The notes: generated by a model from the sequence alone, not told the origin. Positions 17,501 to 26,046 are shown, counted from the stretch's first letter. The stretch is DNA of 64,000 bases from Lysobacteraceae bacterium SCN 69-320 (GCA_001725155.1 MEFP01000006.1:1-64000); one strand, 5' to 3'. A program made the numbers and translations.

Positions 17501-20205
17501 AAGGACAGCCGATGCAGTCCGTCCGGACTGAGCCGTACCTGCCCGGAGGGTTCGTCGTAGGAGGGATCTTTGCGCAGCAGCGGGACGCTGTAGGCGGATG
17601 ATCCGGTTATGCGGTTTCGCGTGGCGTCGTTCGTGACGAGCCAGCGCCCGTCGGGATCGAAGGCCAGATCCGCCATGTCGGAACGACTGCTCTCGGTCGT
17701 CGCGATCAGTCGCCCGCTGCGCGTATCCCGAATGCGGATGCGTCCGCCGCCGGCGATCGCGGTCCAGCGTCCGTCCGGACTCAGGCGGGCGACACTGATC
17801 GTCTCGTCGTCTTTCTTGCGGTACAGCGGTTTCGCTGGCGAGTCCGCGTGCGGCGGCCAGGCATGCGCCGTCACCGTACCGTCGGCCGTCGCGGTCAGCA
17901 GGCGCATGTCCTGCCTGTCGAATTCCAGGCTCGCGAGACTTCCTGTCAGCGGCAGATCGAACGCGGGCACAGCCTTCGGCCAGACGCGCAGGCCGGCGAC
18001 GGCCGGCTCTTTCACGTCGGAAGAAAAGCCGACCGCAAATCCGTCGTCCCGCGGGCTGACGGCGAGCAGCAGGTCCGTCTGCGGGCAGGCAGCACCCTTG
18101 GTTGCCGCCACCGATGCCGGACGGCCCTGGCCGGCGCCGCCCGGCTGCGGCCCGTCGCGACCGGCGAGCCTCGACGCCCCGGTTTCCGCCGCGGCCCTCG
18201 CTTCTCCGTCGAGCGTCGACACTTCTGTCGCGACATGTGCCGCCGGTTTGTTCGCAGCAGGAAGAAAGTCGTGCAGCAGCAGCGCGTCTTGCGGGCCGCC
18301 GCCGACGGCGACACGCCAGACCTTGCCGTCGGCCGTGCCGGCGATCACGGCCTGCTCGCCGTCCACGAATCCCGCATCCTGCACCGCACATCCGGCCGTC
18401 AGCGTCGTCGAGACCACGGGCTGGTCCGAACCGGTCGCCCAGACGCCGAGCCGGCCTGCCTCGTCGGCGAGCAGGTAGTAGCGTCCCGACGGCGACCAGT
18501 TCGCGACGCTGATGGGGCGCGCCGGCGGCGGGAGCGTGACGTCGACGAGCACGCCGGATCCGGGCACGTAGTGCCTCGCGGTGCCGTCGGCCATCGTGGC
18601 GAACGTCGGCGCGAGTCCGAGCACGCTGCGCAGCGCCGGGCCGTCCGCATCGCCGATGCCGATCGAACCCGATTGCATGGCCAGCGACAGGGAGGCCATG
18701 GCCTGGGTTTGCGCCGACGGCACCTGGAACAGTTCGTTGGCCGATTCGATCTGCTGCAGCGCCGCGGTCCGCGCGACGGAGTGGCGCAGGTTCACGGTGT
18801 AGAGCACACCCGAGCCCAGCGCGAGGGACAGCAACAGCAGCACTGCGGCGGCAATGCCGAAGTTCCTGCTCGTGCGCCCGAGCCGTTCCGTGCGCCGGCG
18901 CATCTCGCGCTGCGCGCGCGAGGCCATGGCGATCGGCGCGAGCACGTCGTGGGTCAGTTCCAGCTGCGGAAAGCCGCGGCGCTCTTCGCCGTTGAGCAGG
19001 CGTCCGTCGATCAGGTGTTCGATTTCGCGCTCCGGGTCGGCGACGCCGGCGCGGCGCAGGTCGGCGACGGCGTCTTCGCGCGCGTACGTCGCGCGGTGGC
19101 CGCCTTCCTGCGTCAGCAGCTTGTCCTCGATCAGCAGACGCACGGCCGGCGAAGTGCCGGCGAAACACCGCTCGTAGTACGAATGCAGGATGTCCTTGGC
19201 CTGCCGGGTGACGAGTTCGCCGGTGATTTCCTCCTGCTGCGCCGCGATGCGCGCTTCGTTCAGCTCGAAGCACACGAGGCTCAGCAGCGGCGGCACGGCC
19301 TCGATGGCGTCGATCGGCGTATCGTCGGCGCGCTTGGCGACGAAGCAGACGATGCGTCTGGCGACGGCGTCGGCGACGAGCGGCCGGTCGCCGTCGCCGG
19401 CGCAATGCAGTGCGCCGGGGCCGATCACCGCATCCATCGCCGCCTGCCCCGACAGCTCGTTGAGCCGCACGCGGTTGCGCATCAGCGACGGCATGGCAAG
19501 GCTGTGCACTTCCAGCTCGCCGAGATAGTCCTCACGCAGGGTCAGCACGAACGAGAGCGGCAGGGTCGCGGTGTCGAATGCGCTGAGCGCCTCCGGATCG
19601 TCCACGAGCGCCGCGCGCAGATGCGTGGGGATGCGGTTCTCGACGAGGTCGGAGAGCTGCTCGAACAGCTGCGCGACTTCGCCTGCGCGCGGACGCCCGT
19701 TGTGCGACGCGCGGCCCAGGGTGAACGCCTCTTCGAACTGGTCGATGATCACGACCGGACGGCGGGCACCGATCCGCTCGGCGATCGGCCCGGCCGCATG
19801 CGCGTATTCCCACAGCGACGCTCGATCTGCCGATGCCGCGCCGGCGACGGTTGCATCGGACTGCGCCGGCGTCCGCTCGAGCGCGAGCGCACTGTCGAGC
19901 GCGGCGAACAACTGATCGACCAGCCGCGGCGCGGCCGCGTCGTAGGCCAGTCGCACGATGACCGGCGAATAGCCGTCGTTGCGCAGCGTGGGCAGCAGGC
20001 CGGCAGCGAGCAGCGAGCTCTTGCCGCGGCCGGATTCGCCGTAGAGCACCGTGAGCGCGGCGCCGCGGACGCGCCAGCGCAGTTCCTGGATCTCCTCGGT
20101 GCGTCCGAAGAAACGCAGCCGGTCTTCGGTCCGGTACGACTTCAGGCCCAGCCACGGGCGCAGTGGTTCGGTGTCCGGAGTGCCGGGCTGCGCGGGATCA
20201 GCCAT
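14566..20205 (-). CDS. membrane STAND NTPase with beta-propeller, Sel1 and Cys-repeat regions
   Basis: 1879 residues. The N-terminus is a novel-STAND (nSTAND1-type) NTPase: entry motif PWLGLKSYRTEDRLRFFGRT, Walker A GESGRGKSS (56-64), Walker B VVIIDQFEE (151-159), and LELTHDVLAP near 420 closing the module. A single transmembrane helix follows at ~449-471 (IAAAVLLLLSLALGSGVLYT). Residues ~480-1290 hold many WD40-like blades (SPDGRWTAIAGGG, FAPDGRTILTGSADG). About 1520-1800 are Sel1/TPR-like helices. The last 63 residues carry two six-cysteine repeats. With no signal peptide, the NTPase should be cytoplasmic and everything after the helix periplasmic. The start overlaps the SIR2/TIR stop by 8 bases. 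Confidence 0.9.
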   Translation of the reverse strand: MADPAQPGTPDTEPLRPWLGLKSYRTEDRLRFFGRTEEIQELRWRVRGAALTVLYGESGRGKSSLLAAGLLPTLRNDGYSPVIVRLAYDAAAPRLVDQLFAALDSALALERTPAQSDATVAGAASADRASLWEYAHAAGPIAERIGARRPVVIIDQFEEAFTLGRASHNGRPRAGEVAQLFEQLSDLVENRIPTHLRAALVDDPEALSAFDTATLPLSFVLTLREDYLGELEVHSLAMPSLMRNRVRLNELSGQAAMDAVIGPGALHCAGDGDRPLVADAVARRIVCFVAKRADDTPIDAIEAVPPLLSLVCFELNEARIAAQQEEITGELVTRQAKDILHSYYERCFAGTSPAVRLLIEDKLLTQEGGHRATYAREDAVADLRRAGVADPEREIEHLIDGRLLNGEERRGFPQLELTHDVLAPIAMASRAQREMRRRTERLGRTSRNFGIAAAVLLLLSLALGSGVLYTVNLRHSVARTAALQQIESANELFQVPSAQTQAMASLSLAMQSGSIGIGDADGPALRSVLGLAPTFATMADGTARHYVPGSGVLVDVTLPPPARPISVANWSPSGRYYLLADEAGRLGVWATGSDQPVVSTTLTAGCAVQDAGFVDGEQAVIAGTADGKVWRVAVGGGPQDALLLHDFLPAANKPAAHVATEVSTLDGEARAAAETGASRLAGRDGPQPGGAGQGRPASVAATKGAACPQTDLLLAVSPRDDGFAVGFSSDVKEPAVAGLRVWPKAVPAFDLPLTGSLASLEFDRQDMRLLTATADGTVTAHAWPPHADSPAKPLYRKKDDETISVARLSPDGRWTAIAGGGRIRIRDTRSGRLIATTESSRSDMADLAFDPDGRWLVTNDATRNRITGSSAYSVPLLRKDPSYDEPSGQVRLSPDGLHRLSFAGGTLEIGTLRESNPERSLAHGADVANAAFAPDGRTILTGSADGHGRIWPVAAAAGPEAAYFHDSSVVALDYSRNGARFASAYDDGSAQVFAASSALPVSPRIWHAHASHLALSSDGEWFATTTDDGTVNVWSSANGSPRFTNVPEAASSAFVESIRFSPDGNHLLLATQEGTALWDLAFNTWKTLMPDAAVHAEFSPDGSLIAVRTLAGTVQLLRGDGTALEKSIGDESEDDSRLEFSQDGSLLLLPGNGRALLYRLPDATLTGSFAGTGTITATAISSDREWIAIADERGVALYRAPFSAGPAQMVKATSVTAIHFLPESDPPAFITVDDTVAQLWNTTAKVPLAELARRDPSSIRQTAWSSDGGQIAIGDSSGRISVLPVDRLRSVDLQPLAAVLTALGKSNPPSSLAAAVASIQTPSLRNSMRYRLDSDLNHHPLLSDVNAPVSIDALYAQLPLQPQPLQHWWQQTRSDLLLARWALASAQRAAADRRLWRRQVRQQLAGSDDPRIRADLALTGVLDEAGGSVLVGGKWQPIDGAIIAELESSLLALPELQFTAAQKPDDRLALPNPPSPVSPLHNGFLPQSTSAAVNEAFDLLSTRQPSDEENARLRKMLDDAQLHDDLLARYLLARLLAMPSRIGTDYRRANRLMTSAADAGVAAAQNSVGWTYLSGLDGQKQDVVLAQRYLRLAAAQGHPYAWNNLGVLEQHSNQDAARAAGRYRRAIELGDASEPHINLATLLEAGDGATRDPRGAIGHYRSAAERGDVQAMFALALRLELGFVEPPDLAEARRWYRRAAAYTTDSKRTDARAAFRLGGLAERAGELAEAATAYHMAARRGHLGAHYALARLLLSNPRLVANHKAVVSPLIRRLLAVSASTDAPHVGLELDWLAGEAYALVNATDVKALPKVSATGKCLFAEDGVCDAPTLCTYESDIIDCEGNASPRACLFENDGQCDVPQICGNGTDVADCAGHRSD

Positions 20206-21586
20206 GTGCCTGGCTCCGCTTGTCTGCCAGCCGCAGCCGCACGTGCTCGGCGAAATGCGCCGGGTCCATCAGCGACAGACGGTCGTAATGAACGGTCGCC
20301 ACGCGATCGGGTTCCCGCCGCGGCATTTCGCTGAGCGGCAGATCGACGATGAACGGCAGGTAGTAGTGCCGTCCGCTGACGTGCCGCTCCGCGGCCCAGG
20401 CGCGTTCGCGGTGGACGTAGCGCGTGCCGTCGGCCTCGGTGGCCCTGGACACGAACGCGCAGAACAGCGCGCTGCGTTCCTTGATGGCGCGTTCGATCTC
20501 CTGGCTGTACGTGTCGCCGGCGTGCAGGCCTTTCTTGTCGAACCAGATCGGTACATGGACGCTTCTGAGCGCCTGCAGGTAGGGCAGGAGGCGCGCGATG
20601 TCGTCGCGGCTGTAGCTGATGAACACGCAGGACGGCGGCGCTTCGTCGGGCAGGTTGTCGATGAATGCGTCGATCTCGGACTGGACCGTGGCCGGGTCGG
20701 GTTCTCCGTACTGGCTGCGCCAGCGCGCTTCCAGTTCCACCGCGAACTCGATCGGCGAACCGTCGATCACGCGCGTGCTGCGCAGCAGCTTGTCGAAGAA
20801 GAACACCATCGGTGCGCCGAGCTTGTCGGCGCAGTCGGCGAGATAGGTCACGCGCCGGTCCGGCACATCGGAAAGACGCTCGCAGCGTGCGACGCGCAGC
20901 AGGAAGCGGACCACCCAGTCTTCCGACGGCGCGCCGAGCAGCAGCAGATTCTGTTCGCGCAACTGGGTCGTCAGTACCGGCAGCATGCTGCGTTTCTCGA
21001 TCAGCGCGATGATGTACTCGATGTAGTCTTCCTCGAGCACCGCGAAGTCGTCCGGTTGCGTGCAGTCGCCCAGGATGTGGAACAGCGTCGGCGGCCCGTG
21101 GCGCCAGGTCTGCACGTCCCTGAGTTCCGGCGGCCCGGCCTTGGGTTTGAAGCGCAGCGCATTGACGCTCTGAGCGAATCCCTCGCGCTGCAGCGTCAGC
21201 GCGCGCGCCATCAGCAGATCCGGCGTGCTGGAAATGTAGAGCTTGAAGTCGGCGATGCGCGCCAGCGCCGTGAGGCCGGCCGGTATCGGTTCGGAAAAGT
21301 TGCGCAGCAGCTGCGCGAATCGCGGCAGCAGCTTGTGTCGCGTGTTGCTGCTGGATGCCGCGACGAAGCGTTCGGCGACCTCGCGACAGTCGCTGAAGGG
21401 GCGCGTATCGTCGAGGTCCAGTCGTTTCGCCAGGTCCGGCGCGAGCAGGCGATACAGGCTGATGGGCGGCGCGCCCTTGCCTTCGTCGATCTTCACCATG
21501 CCCGGCCCGATTACCGGGATGACGTCACCCCGGTGTATGAGCTGCAGCAGCGCGTCCCAATCGGTGTCGTCCCAAAACTGGGGCAT
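20198..21586 (-). CDS. SIR2-like / TIR domain protein
   Basis: 462 residues from the ATG at 21586, preceded by AGGGGGA on the coding strand; upstream in-frame codons look non-coding. Residues ~12-280 are SIR2-like: VIPVIGPGM matches the GxG nucleotide-binding start, ISSTPDLL sits where sirtuins have TTNxDxL, and LFHILGD resembles the catalytic HGD region. Residues 320-462 are a TIR domain (CVFISYSRDD, WFDKKGLHAGDTYSQEIERA) with a candidate catalytic Glu394 in YVHRERAW. Both folds bind or cleave NAD+ in bacterial immunity. First gene of the four-gene operon. No signal peptide or membrane helix, so cytoplasmic. Confidence 0.88.
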   Translation of the reverse strand: MPQFWDDTDWDALLQLIHRGDVIPVIGPGMVKIDEGKGAPPISLYRLLAPDLAKRLDLDDTRPFSDCREVAERFVAASSSNTRHKLLPRFAQLLRNFSEPIPAGLTALARIADFKLYISSTPDLLMARALTLQREGFAQSVNALRFKPKAGPPELRDVQTWRHGPPTLFHILGDCTQPDDFAVLEEDYIEYIIALIEKRSMLPVLTTQLREQNLLLLGAPSEDWVVRFLLRVARCERLSDVPDRRVTYLADCADKLGAPMVFFFDKLLRSTRVIDGSPIEFAVELEARWRSQYGEPDPATVQSEIDAFIDNLPDEAPPSCVFISYSRDDIARLLPYLQALRSVHVPIWFDKKGLHAGDTYSQEIERAIKERSALFCAFVSRATEADGTRYVHRERAWAAERHVSGRHYYLPFIVDLPLSEMPRREPDRVATVHYDRLSLMDPAHFAEHVRLRLADKRSQAHG

Positions 21587-21842
21587 TGCGATTCCCCCTG
21601 GCGTCTGCTGCTTCGCGTCGTGCCGGCGCGCGCAGGCTCGACGCGTCTTTCCGAGTCGGAACCGATCGTCCGGCGCGTCATGCATTGCCTGCCGACAGGG
21701 GGAACGATCTCTCACGCTTGCGTGGCCGGCTCACTCGGCGCCGTATCCGTGAGGCACGCGCGCGAGACACCGCGGTGCAACATCGCTGCGGCAAGCTTGG
21801 TGTTGCGGCAGCCAGGGCCGCCAGGCCTCAGGGGGCTGCGCC

Positions 21843-22850
21843 ATGTATCTTGTACTTCGCCGCTTCGCGGCACTGTGTCTGTTCGCCGGCGCGATGTTTC
21901 CGGCGGCGGCGCAGAACACGGTCAGCGGCGCCGGATCGACCTTCGTCGAGCCGGTGCTGGCGAAATGGGCGGCGCAGTGGTCGCAGCGCAACAGCGCAGT
22001 CATCCGTTATGAAGGCGTAGGCTCCGGCGCCGGCATCGACCGGCTCAAGGCGGGGCGTGCGGATTTCGCCGCAACCGACGCGCCGCTCAAGGACGAAGAA
22101 CTCCAGGCCGGCGGCTGGCGCCAGTTTCCGATCGTCGCCGGCGGCATCGTGCCGGTGACCAATCTGCGCGGCGTCGGACGCAAGCGTGTGCGCCTGACCG
22201 GCCCGCTGCTCGCGCGGATCTTCCAGGGCAAGATCACGCGCTGGAATGATCCGGCGCTGCAGGCGGTCAACGGTGTGTTCACCTTGCCGGACGAACCGAT
22301 CACCGTCGTGCGTCGCGGCGACAGTTCGGGCATCACCTACAACTTCACCGCCTACCTGTCCAAGATCAGTGCCGAATGGGCCGCCGAACTGGGCACCGGC
22401 AAGACCGTGAAATGGCCGGTCGGCATCGCGGCCGAAGGCAATGCCGGTCTCGGCCAGCGCGTGATCGAAACGCCGTTCTCGATCGGCTATGTCGAATACG
22501 GCTACGCGCTGCAGCACGAAATGCAGATCGTCAATCTCTACGCGACGGCCGAGCGCGCGATATCGCCGACCCAGACCACGATACGCAACGCGCTGGAATC
22601 GGCCGACTGGCGCAGCGCCGCGGAATTCAATCTGCTGCTCGTCGGCATCCAGGGCACCGACACCTGGCCGATCGCCGCGAGCACCTGGATCGTCATGCCG
22701 CGCGACGCGCAGAAGGCGCAGAACGTGCGCGAGGCGCTGGCTTTCTTCGACTGGGCGCTGCAGCGCGGCGGCGAGACCGCCGACGCACTGGGCTATACGC
22801 CGCTGCCGCCGGGACTGATCGGGCTGATTCGCGATTCCTGGAAGCGCTGA
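21843..22850 (+). CDS. PstS-like phosphate-binding protein (orphan)
   Basis: 335 residues with a signal peptide (MYLVLRRFAALCLFAGAMFP). The mature start VSGAGSTFVEPVLAKW is the hallmark of PstS, with GVGSGAGIDRL, FAATDAPL and VVRRGDSSGITYNFT as the phosphate-binding loops. AGGGGG lies upstream of the ATG. No pstC, pstA or pstB is adjacent, so it either serves a transporter encoded elsewhere or is an independent binding protein. It is divergent from the SIR2/TIR operon across a 256-base gap. Confidence 0.9.
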   Translation: MYLVLRRFAALCLFAGAMFPAAAQNTVSGAGSTFVEPVLAKWAAQWSQRNSAVIRYEGVGSGAGIDRLKAGRADFAATDAPLKDEELQAGGWRQFPIVAGGIVPVTNLRGVGRKRVRLTGPLLARIFQGKITRWNDPALQAVNGVFTLPDEPITVVRRGDSSGITYNFTAYLSKISAEWAAELGTGKTVKWPVGIAAEGNAGLGQRVIETPFSIGYVEYGYALQHEMQIVNLYATAERAISPTQTTIRNALESADWRSAAEFNLLLVGIQGTDTWPIAASTWIVMPRDAQKAQNVREALAFFDWALQRGGETADALGYTPLPPGLIGLIRDSWKR

Positions 22851-23092
22851 TCCGGGGCGGTCGCCCAGCACCGTCGCGGCAACGACCGTCCGTGTCGCGG
22901 CGGCGATGCGGAGCCGCGTCTCACGGCGTGCGCGCGCCCTGGGTCGAGCGCGGCGCCGCAGCCGAGCCTGCCGAGGACGCAGCAGCCCTGGCATTCCTGT
23001 CCGGTTTCGGCTGCGGCGTGACCTATGCGCGCACGGGCACCGCGTCGATTCCCGCGCGCCCGCTGCGTCGCCGGCGCACGAAGCACTGCGTG

Positions 23093-23596
23093 TCATCGGC
23101 TCAGCAGGGCGCCGACCTCGCGCTGCAGTCTCTCGTTGCGCCGGCTGGCCTGGTCTGCGCTGCGGCGCCTGCTCGCGACGTCGTCGTCGCGCGCCGCCGG
23201 CGCGGCGGCCTGTGCCGCGAGCCAGGCCGTGTTCTCGTCGAGCACTGACTGCAGGCGCTGCCGCTCGCCTTCGGCCATGCGGCGCTGCTGCAGCAGCTTG
23301 CGCAGACGCGCGTCGAGCGTGCGGTTTTCCTGCTGCAGACGCACGAGTTCCTGCTGCAGTTGTTGCGCCTCGGCGTCCAGAGCGTCCTGCTGTCCGCGCA
23401 AGGCCGCGCTGCGGGCCTGTTCGTCGGCGGCGCGGTCGTGTGCGGCGCGGTCGCGGCGTGCCAGCTCGTGCTGACGCTCGCGTGCCTTGTTCTCGCTCCA
23501 GCCGAACAGACCGCCGCTTTGCGGATCGCCGGTGGTCGCGCAGCCGGTCAGCAGCACCGCGCCGACGAGGATGTAGCGGATACCCGTCGCATGCAT
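23093..23596 (-). CDS. coiled-coil lipoprotein, unknown function
   Basis: 167 residues. The lipobox LLTGC places the lipidated cysteine at residue 19. The rest is charged and Gln/Ala/Arg-rich, with long heptad-like stretches (LDAEAQQLQQELVRLQQENR), so a coiled coil is likely. The start codon overlaps the stop of the upstream lipoprotein gene by one base, making a co-translated pair. Aspartate follows neither lipid position +2 nor +3 (sequence after Cys is ATTG), so outer-membrane sorting is expected. Confidence 0.75.
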   Translation of the reverse strand: MHATGIRYILVGAVLLTGCATTGDPQSGGLFGWSENKARERQHELARRDRAAHDRAADEQARSAALRGQQDALDAEAQQLQQELVRLQQENRTLDARLRKLLQQRRMAEGERQRLQSVLDENTAWLAAQAAAPAARDDDVASRRRSADQASRRNERLQREVGALLSR

Positions 23597-24273
23597 CAGA
23601 ACATCCTCCGTTCGTCGATCTGCTGCAGCTGCACGCGGGCGAGTTCCAGCCAGCGCGTCTGCTGTTCGAGGTCGCGCACGCTGGCGGCGACCAGTTGCAG
23701 GCCTTCGGACGGTTCCGGCGCGGCCTCGCGCTTGTCCTTGGCATCCTGCGCCTTCACCGCAGCGATCAGCTGGTTCTGGCGCGCCATTTCTTCGTTCATC
23801 TGCTGGAGCTGGCGTTCCACCGATTCGACCAGTGCGCTGAGTTTCTGCCGGTTCTCGGCCTGTGCGATGCGCTTGGACTCGGCCGAACGCTTGACCGACT
23901 GCAAGGTCGTCACGGCCTGATTGAGTTCGGCGATCTGCTGTTCGATCTGCTGGTTCTGGTCACGCGTGGTCTGGGCCAGCGCGCTTGCCCGCTGCGCCGA
24001 CAGGCGCAGCTCTTCTTCGCGCTTGGCGTAGGCAGCTTTCTTGTTGGCGACCCGGTTGCCGACGACAGCGCCGACGATGCCGCCGAGCACCGCGCCGATC
24101 GCCGTGCCGCGATCGTCCCCGGTGATGGCGCGCCCCAGCGCGGCGCCCGCCGCCGCGCCGGCGGCCGTGCCCTCCGCGCGGGTCCGTTGCCGATCGGTTG
24201 CGCACGCGCCGAGGGAAAGCGCGAGCAGGCAGACCAGGGCCAGGCGAAGAAACGGATAGGCAGGCGAGGGCAT
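23596..24273 (-). CDS. glycine-zipper coiled-coil lipoprotein
   Basis: 225 residues. The lipobox is LGAC (Cys24). A glycine-zipper region follows (GAAAGAALGRAITGDD, then AIGAVLGGIVGAVVGN), like SlyB/YMGG families that sit in or against the outer membrane. After it comes a long coiled coil (QNQQIEQQIAELNQAVTTLQ). It overlaps the second lipoprotein gene by one base. A role in envelope organisation is inferred only from layout. Confidence 0.78.
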   Translation of the reverse strand: MPSPAYPFLRLALVCLLALSLGACATDRQRTRAEGTAAGAAAGAALGRAITGDDRGTAIGAVLGGIVGAVVGNRVANKKAAYAKREEELRLSAQRASALAQTTRDQNQQIEQQIAELNQAVTTLQSVKRSAESKRIAQAENRQKLSALVESVERQLQQMNEEMARQNQLIAAVKAQDAKDKREAAPEPSEGLQLVAASVRDLEQQTRWLELARVQLQQIDERRMF

Positions 24274-24389
24274 GGACGTCTCCAGGTTGGAGCGACGGCG
24301 CTCGTCGCGCCGTCCGGCTGATGCCGTCTACTGCCGCCGCCGGTCCGTTTCTCTCACCTCCTCGTTGACGCGGCACATCCGCCGCCGCC

Positions 24390-25820
24390 TCAGTCCCCGC
24401 CGCCGCAACCGCCGCAGCCGCTGCTGCAGCTGCTGCCGCTGTCGGAGGAGGAGCAGTTGCTGCCGCTGGAGCAGCCGCTGCTGCTGTTGCTGCTCGCCGC
24501 TCGCGATTCGTGAAAGCTCGCGTAGGCAGTGCCGGCCAGCACCGTGGTGCCGGCCAGCGCGACAGCCAGGCCGATATCCCCGTCGCGCGGCGCGCGCCGG
24601 GCATGGGCGTGGCGGCGGTTGAGTTCGGCCAGCAGCGAATCGCCGGCGCGTGTGCGTTCGGGCCGGCGCACCAGCAGCACCACGGCCGTGATCGCGACGA
24701 GCACGGTCAGCAGCAACAGAAAACCGACCGGGCGGCCGCGGTCGATGCCGATGGAAATCTTGGCCAGGCCGAGCAGGGTCAGCAGTGCAAACGGCAGCGC
24801 GCTGGCCAGGCCCACGCGCCAGCGCTGGCTTTCGGTCAGCAGCAAACCGCGCGCGCGCAGCACGTCGCGCAGGCGCTGCAGCCGCGGCCTCAGGCGACGC
24901 ACGATGCGCGGCAGCGCCGGGTCGGCGGCGGCGGCACGGGCGATCTCGTCCAGCGGATAGTCGCGCACGTCCTGTGGACGCGTGACCTCCAGGCGGCGCT
25001 TGCGCGCATCCCACCGGGCCTGTTCGTTCGCCAGCAGACTCGCGATGCCGGCGTCCACGACGCGCACGGTGCCGCCGGCCAGATAGGCCACGGCCCAGGT
25101 GTCCAGCGCCGTGCCATGCGGGACGGTATCGGAGCCGCCGCGGAACTGGCGGCGCACGAGCACGACCCCGCCGATGCCGGCGGCGATCAGCACGAAATAC
25201 AGCAGCAGGAAGGCCGGGCCGCTGTAGTCCAGCGGGTTCAGCGGCAGCGCCTGGAGCAACGGGGCCATGCCCAGCAGCAGGGCAGCGACGAGCCACTGGG
25301 CCCCGTTCGGCCGCGGCAGCGCCGGTCGGGGCAGCAGCCAGCCGCGCCCGAGGTCGACGCGGCGCCAGCGTGCCGGGCTGGCGGTCTGCGTGCGGGCGTC
25401 GGGCCAGTACGCTTCCGGCGGCGGACCGAACCAGCGCTGGTAGCTCGCCAGGGTTTCGGCGTACTGGGCGTAGTGCAGGCGGCTCTGCGCCGGACCGCCG
25501 CGCGTGGGCTCGTGGTGCAGCGCGCTGCCGAGCACGTCAGGGCAGAAGTGCTGCCAGTAGTCGCGGCTGTAGGTCAGGTGCTGGTGCCAGACCTCGTCGA
25601 CCGCATCGCTGGGCGTGACCACATGGCCGGCCGCGACAGCCAGAAAGCAGAAGCGCTTGTATTCGCGCACGGCGCCGTCCGCATGGGCCTGGCTCCAGCC
25701 ATGCTCGCGGGCGAGCCGGCGCGCGAACGGCAGGGGGCAGTCGGCCGTGCCGAAGTCGTGCGCCTCCAGGCGCTGCCAGAGCTCCCGTTCCGATTGCGAC
25801 CAGTTCCCGTCGTACGTCAT
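24390..25820 (-). CDS. TIGR04222-type membrane protein with Ser/Cys/Gly-rich tail
   Basis: 476 residues from ATG 25820, where GGAGA sits at ribosome-binding distance; ATG 25850 is in frame. The N-terminal ~130 residues are soluble and start MTYDGNWSQSERELWQRLEA, with the signature VDEVWHQHLTYSRDYW. Two pairs of hydrophobic segments follow near 185-245 and 365-410. The C-terminus is a low-complexity tail of Ser, Cys and Gly with nine cysteines, closing GCGGCGGGD. From memory, the TIGR04222 family shows this membrane layout and Cys/Gly-rich end; its function is unknown. Confidence 0.75.
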   Translation of the reverse strand: MTYDGNWSQSERELWQRLEAHDFGTADCPLPFARRLAREHGWSQAHADGAVREYKRFCFLAVAAGHVVTPSDAVDEVWHQHLTYSRDYWQHFCPDVLGSALHHEPTRGGPAQSRLHYAQYAETLASYQRWFGPPPEAYWPDARTQTASPARWRRVDLGRGWLLPRPALPRPNGAQWLVAALLLGMAPLLQALPLNPLDYSGPAFLLLYFVLIAAGIGGVVLVRRQFRGGSDTVPHGTALDTWAVAYLAGGTVRVVDAGIASLLANEQARWDARKRRLEVTRPQDVRDYPLDEIARAAAADPALPRIVRRLRPRLQRLRDVLRARGLLLTESQRWRVGLASALPFALLTLLGLAKISIGIDRGRPVGFLLLLTVLVAITAVVLLVRRPERTRAGDSLLAELNRRHAHARRAPRDGDIGLAVALAGTTVLAGTAYASFHESRAASSNSSSGCSSGSNCSSSDSGSSCSSGCGGCGGGD

Positions 25821-26046
25821 GGTTGTCTCCGCTGGCGAGGCAGGCGCCACATTACTGAATGTTCATGTCCGGGCAAGGTCCGGCTGGCGGGCGCGACAAT
25901 AAATCCGGCCCGGCCAATGAGTTGCGCGATCCTGGCCTTTCCTCGTGGAGTAACGCTGCCGGAGCAGCGGAGCGAACCGCCGGTGCGTCGGCGTAAGGCC
26001 GCGGCCGCCAATTCGCGGATCCTTTGCAGTTGCCGGCCTGAACCTA

